The notes: generated from the letters alone by a model not told the origin. DNA of 64,000 bases from Vibrio pectenicida (GCA_024347015.1 AP024890.1:62001-126000); one strand, 5' to 3'; shown: positions 1 through 10,176, counted from the first letter of the stretch. Program-made: numbers and translations.

Positions 1-13
1 TGTAAGGAATATT

Positions 14-373
14 ATGAAGTTCGTCCGTTGGTTCTTAGGCCGTGTAATTCTGTTGCTCAATTTTATTTTCTCACCTAAAGGTGTCAAACGGTCTAATCAA
101 GATCAGCAAAAAATTGATGATAAAGCAAAACAACTCGCATTATACCAATTTGAAGCTTGTCCATTTTGTGTCAAGGTGCGCAGAGCAATGAAACGCCAAT
201 CAGTAAATATTGAATTGCGTGATGTCATAGCTAACCCGCAGCATAGATCCGAACTTGAAGTGGGCGGAGGAACAATAAAAGTGCCTTGCTTAAGGATAGA
301 AAAAAATAACACGGTAGAATGGATGTATGAGTCATCTGATATTGTTACGTATTTGGAAAAAGAATTCACATAA
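14..373 (+). CDS. Glutaredoxin-like protein with N-terminal hydrophobic extension
   Basis: 119 residues. A thioredoxin-fold glutaredoxin domain begins near residue 41 and carries the dithiol motif CPFC at residues 49-52, followed by a cis-proline segment (KVPC) near residue 91 and a C-terminal helix. Glutaredoxins reduce disulfides or glutathionylated thiols with glutathione. Residues 1-20 are hydrophobic with flanking Arg/Lys and may anchor the domain to the inner membrane, which plain GrxA-type proteins lack. A GGAA ribosome binding site lies just before the ATG. It is 20 bp upstream of a HAD phosphatase in the same direction and probably cotranscribed. The family is clear; the physiological substrate is unknown. 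Confidence 0.85.
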   Translation: MKFVRWFLGRVILLLNFIFSPKGVKRSNQDQQKIDDKAKQLALYQFEACPFCVKVRRAMKRQSVNIELRDVIANPQHRSELEVGGGTIKVPCLRIEKNNTVEWMYESSDIVTYLEKEFT

Positions 374-393
374 CGTCTACTGAGGAAGCTCAC

Positions 394-1020
394 ATGGAAG
401 TGATGGATCTAGACATAGGAAAGATCAAAGCTGTCGTCTTTGATTTGGATAATACTTTAGTTAGCTCAAGTCTAAATTTTAAATGGCTGAGAACACAAAT
501 AGGTTGTCCAGAAGACATTGATTTACTTACTTTTATTGACGGGCTGGATTGCTCTCAATCTGCACAGCAAGCAAAGCAGTTGGTACTCAAACACGAACTT
601 GATGACGCAAATCATTCCACCCCAATGCAAGGTTGCCATGACTTACTCGGTTACATTGAGCAAAATAAACTATACACCGCCATTATTACACGTAATTGCT
701 ACCAAGCGTCCCAACGGAAAGTGGAACAACATAAGTTGAACATTTCACGCATCATTAGTCGTGAACACTTCCCACCTAAACCTGCCCCAGACTCTTTGTT
801 AGCGCTTGCCGATGAATGGGGGCTAACCTCTCAACAAGTTCTATATGTGGGCGATTATGTCTATGACTTACAAGCTGCCAGCAACGCAAATATGCCTTCT
901 TGTCTTGTCACTCATGGTCAAGTCAGCTCATTTTCTCGTTATGCGTCAGTGAGCGTGGCAGAGTTAGATGAACTGCTCACTTTACTAAAGTACAATGTTA
1001 CGCCTATTTTAGTAAAGTAA
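394..1020 (+). CDS. HAD-superfamily hydrolase (phosphoglycolate phosphatase-like)
   Basis: 208 residues. HAD motif I is DLDNT at residues 17-21, with the nucleophilic Asp first; motif III has the Lys in the HFPPKPAPD segment, and motif IV is GDYVYDL. The cap is the small helical type 1 expected for PGP/GmhB-like phosphatases. It hydrolyses an unidentified small phosphate ester in the cytoplasm. The start is supported by GAGGAAG upstream of the ATG. It follows the glutaredoxin gene closely, so the two are probably one transcript. Substrate cannot be read from sequence. Confidence 0.85.
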   Translation: MEVMDLDIGKIKAVVFDLDNTLVSSSLNFKWLRTQIGCPEDIDLLTFIDGLDCSQSAQQAKQLVLKHELDDANHSTPMQGCHDLLGYIEQNKLYTAIITRNCYQASQRKVEQHKLNISRIISREHFPPKPAPDSLLALADEWGLTSQQVLYVGDYVYDLQAASNANMPSCLVTHGQVSSFSRYASVSVAELDELLTLLKYNVTPILVK

Positions 1021-1126
1021 TTTAAATGACTATTTCAGCAAAATTCAAATATTAAACAGTAAGATAGATGACGAATAAGCGATAACGTCGTATGATTCTG
1101 CTTACTCTTTTTCTAATAAGATAATT

Positions 1127-2017
1127 ATGGTTTCAAAAACCCATCACCCAGTACAGGGAGCAAGTTGGATGCTCACGGCTGGATTAGCGTTTGCATTGGT
1201 TAATAGCCTTGCGCAAATTGCCAGCATTAAATTTGGCTTATCTTCTACGACCGTCGCTCTGCTTCAATATGCGATAGCACTGATAGTTATTATGCCGTAT
1301 TTAAAAACTCTTGGCATTCGTCAATCCTTACGTACAAACCACCTCGGCTGGCATATTTTTCGTGTCTTCATTTCTGTCATCGGCATCCAGCTGTGGTTAT
1401 GGGCCCTCGCCTACCCTGTTCCTATTTGGCAAGGTATTGCCTTATTAATGACATCTCCACTTTTTGCAACCGTGGGTTCAGGCTTATTTTTAAAAGAGCA
1501 AGTTGGTATAGCTCGCTGGGGAGCAACGCTATCTGGTTTTATTGGTGCCATGCTGATCTTAGAACCTTGGGCTGATGACTTTAGCTGGGCGACATTACTT
1601 CCTATTGGCGCTGCATTTTTTTGGGCCTGTTACTCGTTAATGGTCAAAAAATTATCCTCTGATGATTCACCATCCACTATGGTTGTCTATTTACTGGTTT
1701 TGATTACCCCATTTAATATTCTGCTCGCGATACCCGACTGGCAAACACCAACAGGCGGTTCGATCTGGCTAGTATTATTCGCAGCAGGCGCACTGACAGC
1801 TTTAGCTCAATGGGCTGTCGTAAAGGCCTATTCTGTTGCAGATGCGTCTTTTGTGCAGCCTTTTGATCACGCTAAATTACCATTAAATGTGCTGGCTGGC
1901 TGGCTTGTCTTTAGCTGGGTTCCACCAGGTAGATTATGGCTTGGCGCGGCCATTATTATTGCATCTGTTGCTTTCATCACTCAATGGGAATCAAAAAAAT
2001 CTCGCCAATTGAAATAA
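1127..2017 (+). CDS. EamA/DMT-family transporter
   Basis: 296 residues with about ten hydrophobic segments arranged as two EamA repeats, the typical drug/metabolite transporter design. Such inner-membrane proteins export metabolites or amino acids by an antiport-like mechanism. The N-terminus (KTHHPVQGASWMLTAGLAF) leads straight into the first membrane segment, with no signal peptide. It stands alone between a HAD phosphatase and a glutaredoxin gene on the same strand. A weak ribosome binding site leaves the exact start slightly uncertain. Substrate unknown. Confidence 0.82.
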   Translation: MVSKTHHPVQGASWMLTAGLAFALVNSLAQIASIKFGLSSTTVALLQYAIALIVIMPYLKTLGIRQSLRTNHLGWHIFRVFISVIGIQLWLWALAYPVPIWQGIALLMTSPLFATVGSGLFLKEQVGIARWGATLSGFIGAMLILEPWADDFSWATLLPIGAAFFWACYSLMVKKLSSDDSPSTMVVYLLVLITPFNILLAIPDWQTPTGGSIWLVLFAAGALTALAQWAVVKAYSVADASFVQPFDHAKLPLNVLAGWLVFSWVPPGRLWLGAAIIIASVAFITQWESKKSRQLK

Positions 2018-2069
2018 ATACCAGCCAATCTCGTTCTATTAATTATAGATATGTATGGGAGAGAGCTCT

Positions 2070-2693
2070 ATGACAGATCCAATCAAAATAACGCTATATC
2101 GCTGGGGTGGCAGTTGGGGGCCATTTAGTGTCAAAATTCCTTGTGGAGAATGCACGCTAACCAAAGATATTCTAAAAGATACATTTGAAAATGAATTGTC
2201 TGACGTCGCCGTTGAACTGGAAGTCAAAGACTGGTTATCTCACTGGTGGGAACCACTTAAAGTGGGAGCATGGCACGCACCTATTCTTATGGTTGAAGGT
2301 AAAGTTGTCAGCCAAGGCGAAGCGTTAAACCGTGGTGTCTTAGTTCAATCGGTCATAAAAGAGTGGACAAAACGTGACACGCTTAAAGGTAACATTGTCT
2401 ATGGTAAGGCTACCTGCCCATATTGTGTCAAAGCAAAAAAACTGCTCGATGATGCTGGGATAAAATACCAGTACCATGATGTCGTTAAAGATAGCGCAGC
2501 TTTATATCGAATGATCCCTGAAGTCAAAGCGATTATTGGTGAAAAGACACCCGTTACTGTCCCACAAATCTGGCTCGAAAGTCAGTTCATTGGTGGCGCT
2601 GACAACCTTGCAGCTTGGCTTGAGAAAAAAGGACTGAATAACGTTCCAGATAACGTCGTCAATTTAGAAAATAATCAAAGCTCTGCTGGTTAA
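2070..2693 (+). CDS. Two-domain thioredoxin-fold protein with C-terminal glutaredoxin
   Basis: About 207 residues. The N-terminal half (about 1-105) resembles a divergent thioredoxin fold with a CGEC motif after a Trp-rich strand. The C-terminal half (about 112-195) is a canonical glutaredoxin with CPYC, the cis-proline segment TVPQIWL and the GG glutathione-binding turn. I chose the ATG at 2070 over an in-frame ATG at 2055 because GGGAGAG sits at the right distance before 2070. A strong stem-loop follows the stop. It likely reduces disulfides or glutathionylated proteins; the double-domain layout is unusual and the N-terminal partner is unknown. Confidence 0.8.
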   Translation: MTDPIKITLYRWGGSWGPFSVKIPCGECTLTKDILKDTFENELSDVAVELEVKDWLSHWWEPLKVGAWHAPILMVEGKVVSQGEALNRGVLVQSVIKEWTKRDTLKGNIVYGKATCPYCVKAKKLLDDAGIKYQYHDVVKDSAALYRMIPEVKAIIGEKTPVTVPQIWLESQFIGGADNLAAWLEKKGLNNVPDNVVNLENNQSSAG

Positions 2694-2699
2694 AAACAA

Positions 2700-2733
2700 G
2701 GCCTCAATGGTTGGCTATCTAACTATTGAGGCC
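2700..2733. terminator. Stem-loop between convergent genes
   Basis: Thirteen-base arms (GGCCTCAATGGTT and AACTATTGAGGCC, one G-T pair) around a short loop, lying between a plus-strand gene ending at 2693 and a minus-strand gene ending at 2762. No long T tract follows on either strand, so it may act as a weak bidirectional terminator or RNA-stabilising hairpin. Confidence 0.6.
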
Positions 2734-2761
2734 ATTCATTATCTAGAACTTCTCGATTAGA

Positions 2762-3109
2762 TTATCGTTTGGGCTGCTGAAACGTTTTACCTGCAGCTTG
2801 ATAAGTTTCTTTTCGTTTTACGTCAAACATCACTTCAAAGAACCAAGCAACAAAGCGCACAACATCATCGCCTTCATTCATAATATGCTCAATATATTCC
2901 TGGTCTTTGCCCTCTGGATTGTCCTCAATGGTCACGTGGTAAATACGTTGTTCACCTTCAACCTCTGCCAAAGCAAACTGACCTGCCAGTGACAACGCAG
3001 CTTGAGCGATTTCTTCATCTTCACTAACTTTTAGTAGTTCTAGGACTTGTGGCAAGCTATCTTGCTTACAAAGCGCAATCACTAATTCAGAAAATTCTTT
3101 GTGTTCCAT
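2762..3109 (-). CDS. Conserved-looking hypothetical protein
   Basis: 115 residues, soluble, acidic in the first two thirds and basic at the C-terminus, with predicted helices (VIALCKQDSLPQVLELLKVS) and no signal peptide or membrane segment. Of the start codons at 3115 (GTG), 3112 and 3109, the ATG at 3109 has the best spacing from AAGGAG. The sequence is well behaved as coding (balanced, no low complexity) and its 3' end shares a hairpin with the convergent thioredoxin-fold gene. I do not recognise the family. The N-terminal helices resemble a HEAT-like repeat only loosely. Confidence 0.65.
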   Translation of the reverse strand: MEHKEFSELVIALCKQDSLPQVLELLKVSEDEEIAQAALSLAGQFALAEVEGEQRIYHVTIEDNPEGKDQEYIEHIMNEGDDVVRFVAWFFEVMFDVKRKETYQAAGKTFQQPKR

Positions 3110-3170
3110 CATCACTCCTTCAGAGTATGTGTCAACTAATCAGCGCATTGTATCAGGCAGTCGATGTCTT

Positions 3171-4349
3171 TCAAGCAAACTCTTGATGTATGAATGGCTT
3201 TACGCGACTAACGTACAATACGGTCGCCATGATAGCTGCACAAATAAGGTAAAACACACCTAGTGCTATGCTGCTTTGTATCCAACTCTCAACTAAATAG
3301 CCACCGAGCAGTCCAGCAAAACACATTTGGATAGCTCCTGTTAAAGCAGATACTGCTCCAGCCTGTCTTTTATATGGTGCCAGTAACATTGCAATTGAGA
3401 GTGGAAAAGATAAACCTTGAGCAACCACCATCCAAGTAAACGCCCAAGTAATATTAAATATTGTCAAGTCTGCCACGATTAACCATATTCCTGACAGCAC
3501 AATAATACCGGCTGCTAACCCAAGGATTTTCCGTGAGTTTAAGTAACGATTTAGAACATTTAATGCTAAAGTTCCAGCTAATAAACCCGCTGAAGGTACT
3601 ACCATCACAGTTCCATATTGAGCTGCGGTCAAACCCAATTCGTGTTGCAGGATGAATGGCATCACAGACAAAGAAACAACACATGCCAAATAAGTAATCC
3701 AGTTATAGCTAGCGCTGAAAAGCACTTGTCTACTCTTGATTAGTTTTACATAATTTAATGCCACTGTTCTTATATTGAACTTTGTTCTTTCATAAGTCAT
3801 TGTTTCAGGCAGTAAGTAGTAACCCAAAACAAAAGTTGCAGCCAAATAGGTAAACACAAAGACAAAGACGGACTCCCATCCAAAATAGAATGCCACCCAG
3901 CCACCAAGTACAGGGGCAAGAACTGGCATGATAGATGCCGTTACTGAGACATACGACAGTGCTTTTGTTAACTCATGACCATCATAGCAATCGCGAAGAA
4001 CGCTCCGACCCAAAACCGACGCACTTCCAGAGCCTAGCCCTTGAAGTAACCTCCCAAACACCAACAACCAGAGATTATGGCTGTATAGAATACATAGCAA
4101 AGTTCCAATCAAATAGACGCCCTGACCTAAAATAAAAACAGGTCTTCGGCCAATAGCATCAGATAAAGGGCCATAAAAAAGCTGTGAACAACCAAAACCG
4201 ATAAGAAATAGAGTAACTAATAGTTGTGCATCGGACTGACTGATTTGTAGGGCGTTACTGATCATTGGCAGTGAAGGTAAATAGATGCTGACACCTACCT
4301 GTCCTGTCGAAATAATTAACATCGCCATTAAAATCGGCGCTCTTTTCAT
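3171..4349 (-). CDS. Bcr/CflA-type MFS drug efflux transporter
   Basis: 392 residues with twelve predicted membrane segments. Features of the Bcr/CflA (DHA1) group are the N-terminal IYLPSLPMIS segment, the loop 2-3 motif GPLSDAIGRRPV (MFS motif A) and the GRLLQGLGSG stretch. Members of this proton-driven family export antibiotics and small hydrophobic compounds, and Vibrio EmrD-type pumps belong here. It is divergent from a LysR regulator starting 113 bp away, a layout common for a pump and its regulator. Specific substrate not inferable. Confidence 0.88.
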   Translation of the reverse strand: MKRAPILMAMLIISTGQVGVSIYLPSLPMISNALQISQSDAQLLVTLFLIGFGCSQLFYGPLSDAIGRRPVFILGQGVYLIGTLLCILYSHNLWLLVFGRLLQGLGSGSASVLGRSVLRDCYDGHELTKALSYVSVTASIMPVLAPVLGGWVAFYFGWESVFVFVFTYLAATFVLGYYLLPETMTYERTKFNIRTVALNYVKLIKSRQVLFSASYNWITYLACVVSLSVMPFILQHELGLTAAQYGTVMVVPSAGLLAGTLALNVLNRYLNSRKILGLAAGIIVLSGIWLIVADLTIFNITWAFTWMVVAQGLSFPLSIAMLLAPYKRQAGAVSALTGAIQMCFAGLLGGYLVESWIQSSIALGVFYLICAAIMATVLYVSRVKPFIHQEFA

Positions 4350-4461
4350 CCCTATACCTCACATACTTCATGTGCAACAAAGTTTAAATTAAACTCTATA
4401 TAATGATAATATCTTCAATTGGAAACTAATTACTTCCATACAGGAAAGAGTAAGGTAGAAA

Positions 4462-5340
4462 ATGGATTGGATCCAAAGCGTACAGAGTTATATTCGAGTT
4501 GTAGATGAAGGCAGTTTTAATGGAGCTGCTCGTAAAATGAATGCGACGAGCTCTGCGATAAGTAAGCGAATTCACTGGCTCGAAGAAAGAATTGGCGTAC
4601 AACTACTTAAACGTACCACTCGCAGTGTTACTCAAACTGAAGCAGGAGCTCTTTTCTATCAGCAGGCGAAAATTCAATTAGAAGGGTGGCAATCCATTAT
4701 TGATGAAACACGCTCAGTTAATCAAACACCCGCTGGCCTATTGAAGATAGGTGCCACCATTGCCGTAGGTTCTAAGTTCCTAGTTCAATATCTGGATGAT
4801 TTTCTCCAGATGTATCCTGATATACGAATACAATTAATTACTACCACTCCAGGTCAGTTACCAGAGCTCAGCTTAGATCTTTTTATTAGCAGGGAACTTG
4901 AACAACTTAACTCTTTAAGCTTTAAAGCCACAGCTCTGTTCGAGCACAATGCTGGATTCTACGCTTCCCCAATCTATTTAGACCGATATGGAGAGCCGGA
5001 AAATATCGAACAACTCACCCAACACAACATACTAATTTGGGGGGAGAGACCCCAACGGGAAGTCAAACTCAACAATGGTAAAAGGGTTGTCCTAAAAGGT
5101 AACTTTGCAACAACTAATCCTGAAGCTCTTTTCTACGCAGCAAAAAATGCTATAGGCATACTTATTTCAAATGACGTTATGATCAAGGATGAATTAAAAT
5201 CTGGTGCACTCAAAAGAATTTTACCCGCTATAACTACTGAGGAAACAACTGTTTATGCCTATTACCCTAAATTAGATTACCAACATACCCGTACTAAACT
5301 GTTTCTCGATTATCTTAAAAATAGATTGATAGACCAATAG
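4462..5340 (+). CDS. LysR-family transcriptional regulator
   Basis: 292 residues. An N-terminal winged helix-turn-helix (about 5-62) contains the LysR pattern VDEGSFNGAARKMNATSSAI, followed by a linker helix and a periplasmic-binding-like effector domain (about 88-290). The length is typical of the family. It is transcribed away from the Bcr/CflA efflux gene; by analogy with other LysR-divergent pairs it probably controls that pump and itself from the 4350-4461 gap, where a TATAAT-like -10 is visible near 4400. The ligand is unknown. Confidence 0.88.
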   Translation: MDWIQSVQSYIRVVDEGSFNGAARKMNATSSAISKRIHWLEERIGVQLLKRTTRSVTQTEAGALFYQQAKIQLEGWQSIIDETRSVNQTPAGLLKIGATIAVGSKFLVQYLDDFLQMYPDIRIQLITTTPGQLPELSLDLFISRELEQLNSLSFKATALFEHNAGFYASPIYLDRYGEPENIEQLTQHNILIWGERPQREVKLNNGKRVVLKGNFATTNPEALFYAAKNAIGILISNDVMIKDELKSGALKRILPAITTEETTVYAYYPKLDYQHTRTKLFLDYLKNRLIDQ

Positions 5341-5463
5341 GCTGGCCGTAGTCGAGAGAAAAAACTTTGCCAAAATTTGAAATAATATGAGACCTGTACC
5401 ATATTTAATCATAGCATTACCAATAAATAAGTGATTTAAATCACGACAAATTAGGTGGCTCAA

Positions 5464-7314
5464 ATGGCTAGGACACCAGTACAGGTGGCATCTATAGATT
5501 TAGATGTCATTAATCATACGTTGCAACTTGATGGTGCTGAGTTGTTAGATCAAGTGACCAATGTGTTAAATCAACATTTTGAAACATATTGCACCTGTAT
5601 CGTAGAAATAGATAAATTTAATTCCAATGGCTATTGTTTATCCCAAGCTTGCTTTGATTCTAAAAGTATCCCCCATTCTTACTCACTAAGAAGTACTCCC
5701 TCGTTTCGAGTAAGTCATTCTCAACTGGATTATTTACTTTACACTCAAAAAGTCTCTTTGCAATTTCCAGAAGACACTTACATCCGAGAGCATGAATTAG
5801 AAGCTTATATCGGTATTCCGTTAAAAACAGCTTCAGGTGAAGTACTTGGCGTACTTTTATCAACATTCAAGCAACCGATTGAAAACCCTAAAGAGCTGAT
5901 ATATTACCACATATTGCTCGCTAATATGGTAGTACATAGCTTGCGAGTAAAGTGGCTCGCGGCACGGTCTGATAGTCTCGTCAAACAACTCAGTTACGAA
6001 GTTTCCCATGATGATTTAACAGGCCTACTAAACCGAAGTTATTTGTCCGACAAGCTTGAACGTTTAGCTGAATCACATGCTAACTATTTGGCATTAGTCT
6101 ATGTAGATATTGATAGCTTCAAATCTATTAACAATTTATATGGACAATATATTGGTGATCAAGTACTTAAGTTTGTCGCTCACGCTATTGAATCTTCACT
6201 ACATATCAGACAATTCGCCTTTCGCATCTCTGGTGACGAATTTGCATTTATTACTTACGCCAGTGACCCTATAGAAACATGTCGGCTAATATTGGCCAAG
6301 CTCAGTGCTGGCTATACTGACCCTGTACATAATGTCAAAATCAATGTCAGCATGGGTATAGCGATCAAATCAGATCATAGAGTGAATGCCGAACAGTTGA
6401 TTCTCAATGCCAGTTTGGCACTTAAAGACTGTAAGCAGTCGAGAAAGTCACAAATAAGATGCTATGATACTGAACTAAGTGCTCAGTACTATAGACGTAC
6501 CCGAGTAATTGATGCCTTACGCAAAGTGCTTACATCAGGCCATAAAACATCAAACGAGATTCATGTTGTCGCTCAGCCAATCGTCAAGCTAGGTCAAGAG
6601 CACTGGTATTATTTTGAGATTCTAGCTCGTTGGGAAAGCCGTTCGCTCGGTTTTATCTCACCGACTGAATTTATTGAAGCCGCCGAACAATCAGGTTTAA
6701 TCGTCGATTTAGGCGAAAGAATTTTTGAGCTGACTTGCTGGGCTAAAAAGCAATTGGAAACAGGTTTAGGGCACAAAGTGAAGTTAGGTATTAATTGCTC
6801 TGCGCATGAGCTCAATGATCCACATCGTTATCTTACACATATCACCTCAACAATCGGCCGTTATGGATTTAAACCCGAAGAGTTCACCATAGAACTCACC
6901 GAAACCGTACTACTCACACAGGCAAGTGAGATTGGGGATATTCTCAATAAAATGAGACAACTTGGTTTTTGTATTGCCCTTGATGATTTCGGAACTGGGT
7001 ATTCAAGCCTCAACTATATTCATCGATACCCAATAGATTGTATCAAAATCGATGCCAGCTTTATTCGTAATATGTTCAATAACCCAACGTCTGAGCGCTT
7101 GATCTGGTTAATCATCCAACTTGCCAAACAACTCAAGGTTGATCTCGTTGCAGAAGGCGCTGAAACTCAGCAAGCGGTTGATAAGCTACACCAGATGGGT
7201 TGCGCGCAAATTCAGGGATACTACTATTCACGCCCACAAAAGCCTGAAGCAATTATTGAAGCACAGAATAACATCGGCCCTACTGAACCGCCGCCCGCAG
7301 TCATCACATGCTGA
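5464..7314 (+). CDS. GAF-like, GGDEF and EAL domain c-di-GMP protein
   Basis: 616 residues. A GAF-like sensory region (about 25-165) precedes a GGDEF domain (about 180-340) with the signature SGDEF, and an EAL domain (about 360-600). EAL residues for catalysis look complete: EIL in place of EAL, the Asn of INCSA, ELTE, the DDFGTGYSSL loop, IKID, VAEGAE and QGYYYSRP. The cyclase motif is one residue off consensus and no RxxD inhibitory site precedes it, so phosphodiesterase activity is the safer inference. The ATG at 5464, behind AGGTGG, is preferred over the GTG at 5455. No membrane segment is visible, so it is probably cytosolic. Confidence 0.88.
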   Translation: MARTPVQVASIDLDVINHTLQLDGAELLDQVTNVLNQHFETYCTCIVEIDKFNSNGYCLSQACFDSKSIPHSYSLRSTPSFRVSHSQLDYLLYTQKVSLQFPEDTYIREHELEAYIGIPLKTASGEVLGVLLSTFKQPIENPKELIYYHILLANMVVHSLRVKWLAARSDSLVKQLSYEVSHDDLTGLLNRSYLSDKLERLAESHANYLALVYVDIDSFKSINNLYGQYIGDQVLKFVAHAIESSLHIRQFAFRISGDEFAFITYASDPIETCRLILAKLSAGYTDPVHNVKINVSMGIAIKSDHRVNAEQLILNASLALKDCKQSRKSQIRCYDTELSAQYYRRTRVIDALRKVLTSGHKTSNEIHVVAQPIVKLGQEHWYYFEILARWESRSLGFISPTEFIEAAEQSGLIVDLGERIFELTCWAKKQLETGLGHKVKLGINCSAHELNDPHRYLTHITSTIGRYGFKPEEFTIELTETVLLTQASEIGDILNKMRQLGFCIALDDFGTGYSSLNYIHRYPIDCIKIDASFIRNMFNNPTSERLIWLIIQLAKQLKVDLVAEGAETQQAVDKLHQMGCAQIQGYYYSRPQKPEAIIEAQNNIGPTEPPPAVITC

Positions 7315-7344
7315 AGGTCAACAAACTCTAAGACGCTGTAGAAA

Positions 7345-7857
7345 TTAATAGAATTTCTTACTGTTCAACAACTGGCAAACTCGAGGTGTTGTCAGGCTAC
7401 TAATATCTTGTTTTTTTGCGATTGCCTGCCTGATATCAGTACTTCGCACCCTAACTTTCTCTGGACAAGCCATCACCGACCAAGTACTGAGGATCTCATC
7501 AGCTTTATAGAATTTTGCAAAGTTGAACAGATTATCTGGCCCTATAACAAACGTAATATTATCATTAGGATATTGATTTTGAAGTTCACTCAAGACAGCA
7601 TAAGTTGTCACTGTGTGTTTTGGCTGGTATACCCTTTCTTCTATGAGGCTTAACTCTACATTTTCTAGCAATAAATCTTCAATGAATGCCTCAACCAAAT
7701 GACAGCGTTTTGCGTATTCAAGCATCTCCTTACCCCATGCATGTGAGATACTTGGTACTAGCAAAACACGATCAAAGTGTCTCAGCGACTCAACAATACT
7801 CTTATGACCAAGGCTTGGTGGGTTAAAAGCACTGCCAAACACCGCAATTTTGTTCAT
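7345..7857 (-). CDS. Nicotinate/nicotinamide-nucleotide adenylyltransferase-like (NadD family)
   Basis: About 170 residues. The nucleotidyltransferase signature GSAFNPPSLGH (HIGH-type) is at the N-terminus and the second motif RSTDIR near the C-terminus, in the ISSTxxR position. The family joins ATP with nicotinate or nicotinamide mononucleotide to make the dinucleotide. The ATG at 7857 is preceded by AGGGA, and the upstream in-frame start at 7884 is less likely. It is divergent from nadE, so the last two steps of NAD synthesis sit side by side. It is shorter than housekeeping NadD, so a secondary or salvage role is possible. Confidence 0.75.
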   Translation of the reverse strand: MNKIAVFGSAFNPPSLGHKSIVESLRHFDRVLLVPSISHAWGKEMLEYAKRCHLVEAFIEDLLLENVELSLIEERVYQPKHTVTTYAVLSELQNQYPNDNITFVIGPDNLFNFAKFYKADEILSTWSVMACPEKVRVRSTDIRQAIAKKQDISSLTTPRVCQLLNSKKFY

Positions 7858-7964
7858 TTTTTTCCCTGATATATGTGAATTCACTATTCATAGTTTTCTA
7901 AACTGTTCATTGAGGTATGATATTACTATTATTCCGTAAAATCATGCTTGCAGGAAGAAAACCT

Positions 7965-8792
7965 ATGGAACAGCAAATCCGTGACGAAATGCGTGTACTG
8001 CCATCAATTGATCCTCAATTTGAAATTAGCCGCCGTGTCGCATTTATCAAGAACAAGCTAAAAGATGCACGATGTAAAACATTAGTATTGGGTATCAGTG
8101 GTGGCGTTGACTCGACTACCTGTGGCCGTTTGGCACAAATAGCTATCGAAGAGCTGAATAGTGAAACAAATGCTGGATATCAATTTATTGCCGTTCGCTT
8201 GCCTTACGGCGAGCAAAAAGATGAAGACGAAGCCCAAATTGCCTTGGCGTTTATTCAACCCACTCACTCTGTATCGGTAAATATCAAACCTGGTGTTGAT
8301 GGTCTACATACATCTTCACACCAAGCTTTAGCGAATACAGGTTTATTGCCGACTCAAGAAGAGAAAGTTGATTTTGTAAAAGGCAATGTAAAGGCCAGAG
8401 CAAGAATGATAGCACAATATGAAATCGCAGGATATGTTGGCGGTTTAGTCTTAGGCACAGATCATTCAGCAGAAAACATTACCGGTTTTTATACAAAATT
8501 TGGTGATGGCGCATGTGACTTAGCACCTCTTTTTGGCCTGAGCAAACGTCAAGTTCGCGAGCTAGCAGACACCCTAGGTGCTCCTAAAGTCCTAGTAAAC
8601 AAAACACCAACTGCCGATTTAGAAGAGCTAGATCCACAAAAAGCTGACGAAGATGCCCTGAGCCTCACTTATGACCAAATTGATGATTTCCTTGAAGGCA
8701 AGTCTGTATCACAAGACACATCAGACCGCTTAATCGCAATTTACAAAGCAACGCAGCACAAGAGGTTACCCATTCCTACGATTTACGACTAA
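7965..8792 (+). CDS. nadE: Ammonia-dependent NAD synthetase
   Basis: 275 residues from the ATG at 7965, the same length as Escherichia coli NadE; AGGAAG precedes this ATG, and the upstream ATG at 7917 would add an unconserved tail. The ATP pyrophosphatase P-loop is [10 protein letters not shown] (SGGVDS at 45-50). The segments [20 protein letters not shown] and [13 protein letters not shown] are characteristic NadE blocks. It amidates deamido-NAD to NAD using ATP and ammonia; no glutaminase domain is present. It is divergent from the NadD-like gene. Confidence 0.95.
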   Translation: MEQQIRDEMRVLPSIDPQFEISRRVAFIKNKLKDARCKTLVLGISGGVDSTTCGRLAQIAIEELNSETNAGYQFIAVRLPYGEQKDEDEAQIALAFIQPTHSVSVNIKPGVDGLHTSSHQALANTGLLPTQEEKVDFVKGNVKARARMIAQYEIAGYVGGLVLGTDHSAENITGFYTKFGDGACDLAPLFGLSKRQVRELADTLGAPKVLVNKTPTADLEELDPQKADEDALSLTYDQIDDFLEGKSVSQDTSDRLIAIYKATQHKRLPIPTIYD

Positions 8793-8820
8793 CTCAGGCA
8801 TTCTCCACATAAACAGCGAC

Positions 8821-8850
8821 AGAGCTTATTTTATTACTCAAATAAGCTCT
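8821..8850. terminator. Bidirectional hairpin between nadE and the MATE pseudogene
   Basis: Perfect 11-bp arms (AGAGCTTATTT and AAATAAGCTCT) around an 8-nt loop, between convergent genes. AT-rich flanks but no long T run; probably shared by both convergent transcripts. Confidence 0.65.
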
Positions 8851-8857
8851 AAAATCA

Positions 8858-10176
8858 CTACATACAGTGACTACTATTTGTATATAGCACGAACAGCCTA
8901 AGTGCCATTATTGCTGTCAAAAATTCTGCAAATAAAATGCTCACCCAAATACCATTACTAGGAAAAAGCATAGGGAGTAAAAGCATACCAAGAACGACAA
9001 AAATGAATCCGCGAGATAAGGCAAGCACATTCGCACGTTGTGGTTTCTCAATCGCTTGAAATAAATTGGCAACAACGATATTGAACCCCATCAGTGGCAC
9101 AGCGAAAAAATAGTATGTTAATGCTGTCACCGCCAATGATATCAACTGGGTTAAATTACCTAAATATAACGATACTATAAAAGGAGCGGATATCCAGATA
9201 ATGATGAGAAATAAGCTACCGCTGATAATCGCTACCTTTAGACCTAATTTTAGAGTTTCATCAATCCTAGGCTGTCGCTTTGCCCCATGGTTGAAGCTAA
9301 GAATCGGCTGACAAGCCTGTCCAACAGCGACCATAACAAATAGTGCGAAAACACCAATATTGGTATTTAGTCCATATGCAACAATGTAACTCTCTTCAAA
9401 CTGAGTCAAAAGAATATAGTTAAACAATATTATCGTTAATGCAGATGCCATCTCAACACAAAATGAAGGTACCCCCATTGCCAGAATATCTCTGGCTTTG
9501 CTGAAACCAATCCCTTTTAAACTAAGCTTTAGAGAACCCCGAACACGCGCAAAATGACTGAGAAGAATGAGTGACATAATCAGCTGGGCAGTGATGGTTC
9601 CATACGCTGCACCCTTAATGCCCATTTCCATTATAAATAATCAAATAACAAATTTACAATGGCTCCAGAAGACATAGCGTAAGTTGCCAATCTAGGGTTA
9701 GAATCATTGCGTGCAAAACAGGATAAAACCCAAGTACCAGAATAGAGCGTGAAAAATGGCAACATTATGAGAAGATAATCACGCGCTAACTGAGCTATTA
9801 TTCCAGACGCACCAATTAGAGTCAGAAGGTCATCGAGCCAAATAATGGCTAAGGCAGCTGTTATAATTGAAGTAACAACGATCAGCAGAGTTGATTGACT
9901 GAACCAGACCTGACTCGAGTTAATCTTTCCCTTTCCTATATCTATGGACATTTTTGCCGCACCGCCAATCCCTATCATCATCGCAAGGGCAGTAAAAATA
10001 GAAAACACTGGCATTATAAGTGCGAGAGCACCGAGCCTCTCCACTCCAATCCCTATGCCTATAATTAACCCATCACCCATAATAAACAGAGATTTAGTAA
10101 GCATTCCGGCCAATGCAGGCCATAAATACTGATAGAAAGATGTGGAAATTGGATCCTTGTTTAAATTGACTGTCAT
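8858..10176 (-). pseudogene. MATE-family efflux pump, single frameshift
   Basis: Two overlapping reading frames (10176-9631 and 9631-8858) together encode one MATE transporter of about 439 residues with twelve membrane segments. The first frame stops at NLLFDYL; the second resumes with MEMGIKGAAYGT, the expected continuation. Adding one T to the minus-strand TTT at 9635-9637 restores a continuous frame, and the total length plus one is divisible by three. MATE pumps expel cationic drugs using Na+ or H+ gradients. Stop and next ATG overlap as TAATG, so reinitiation could yield two half-proteins, but a decayed gene is simpler. It follows a decayed AraC regulator on the same strand. Confidence 0.85.
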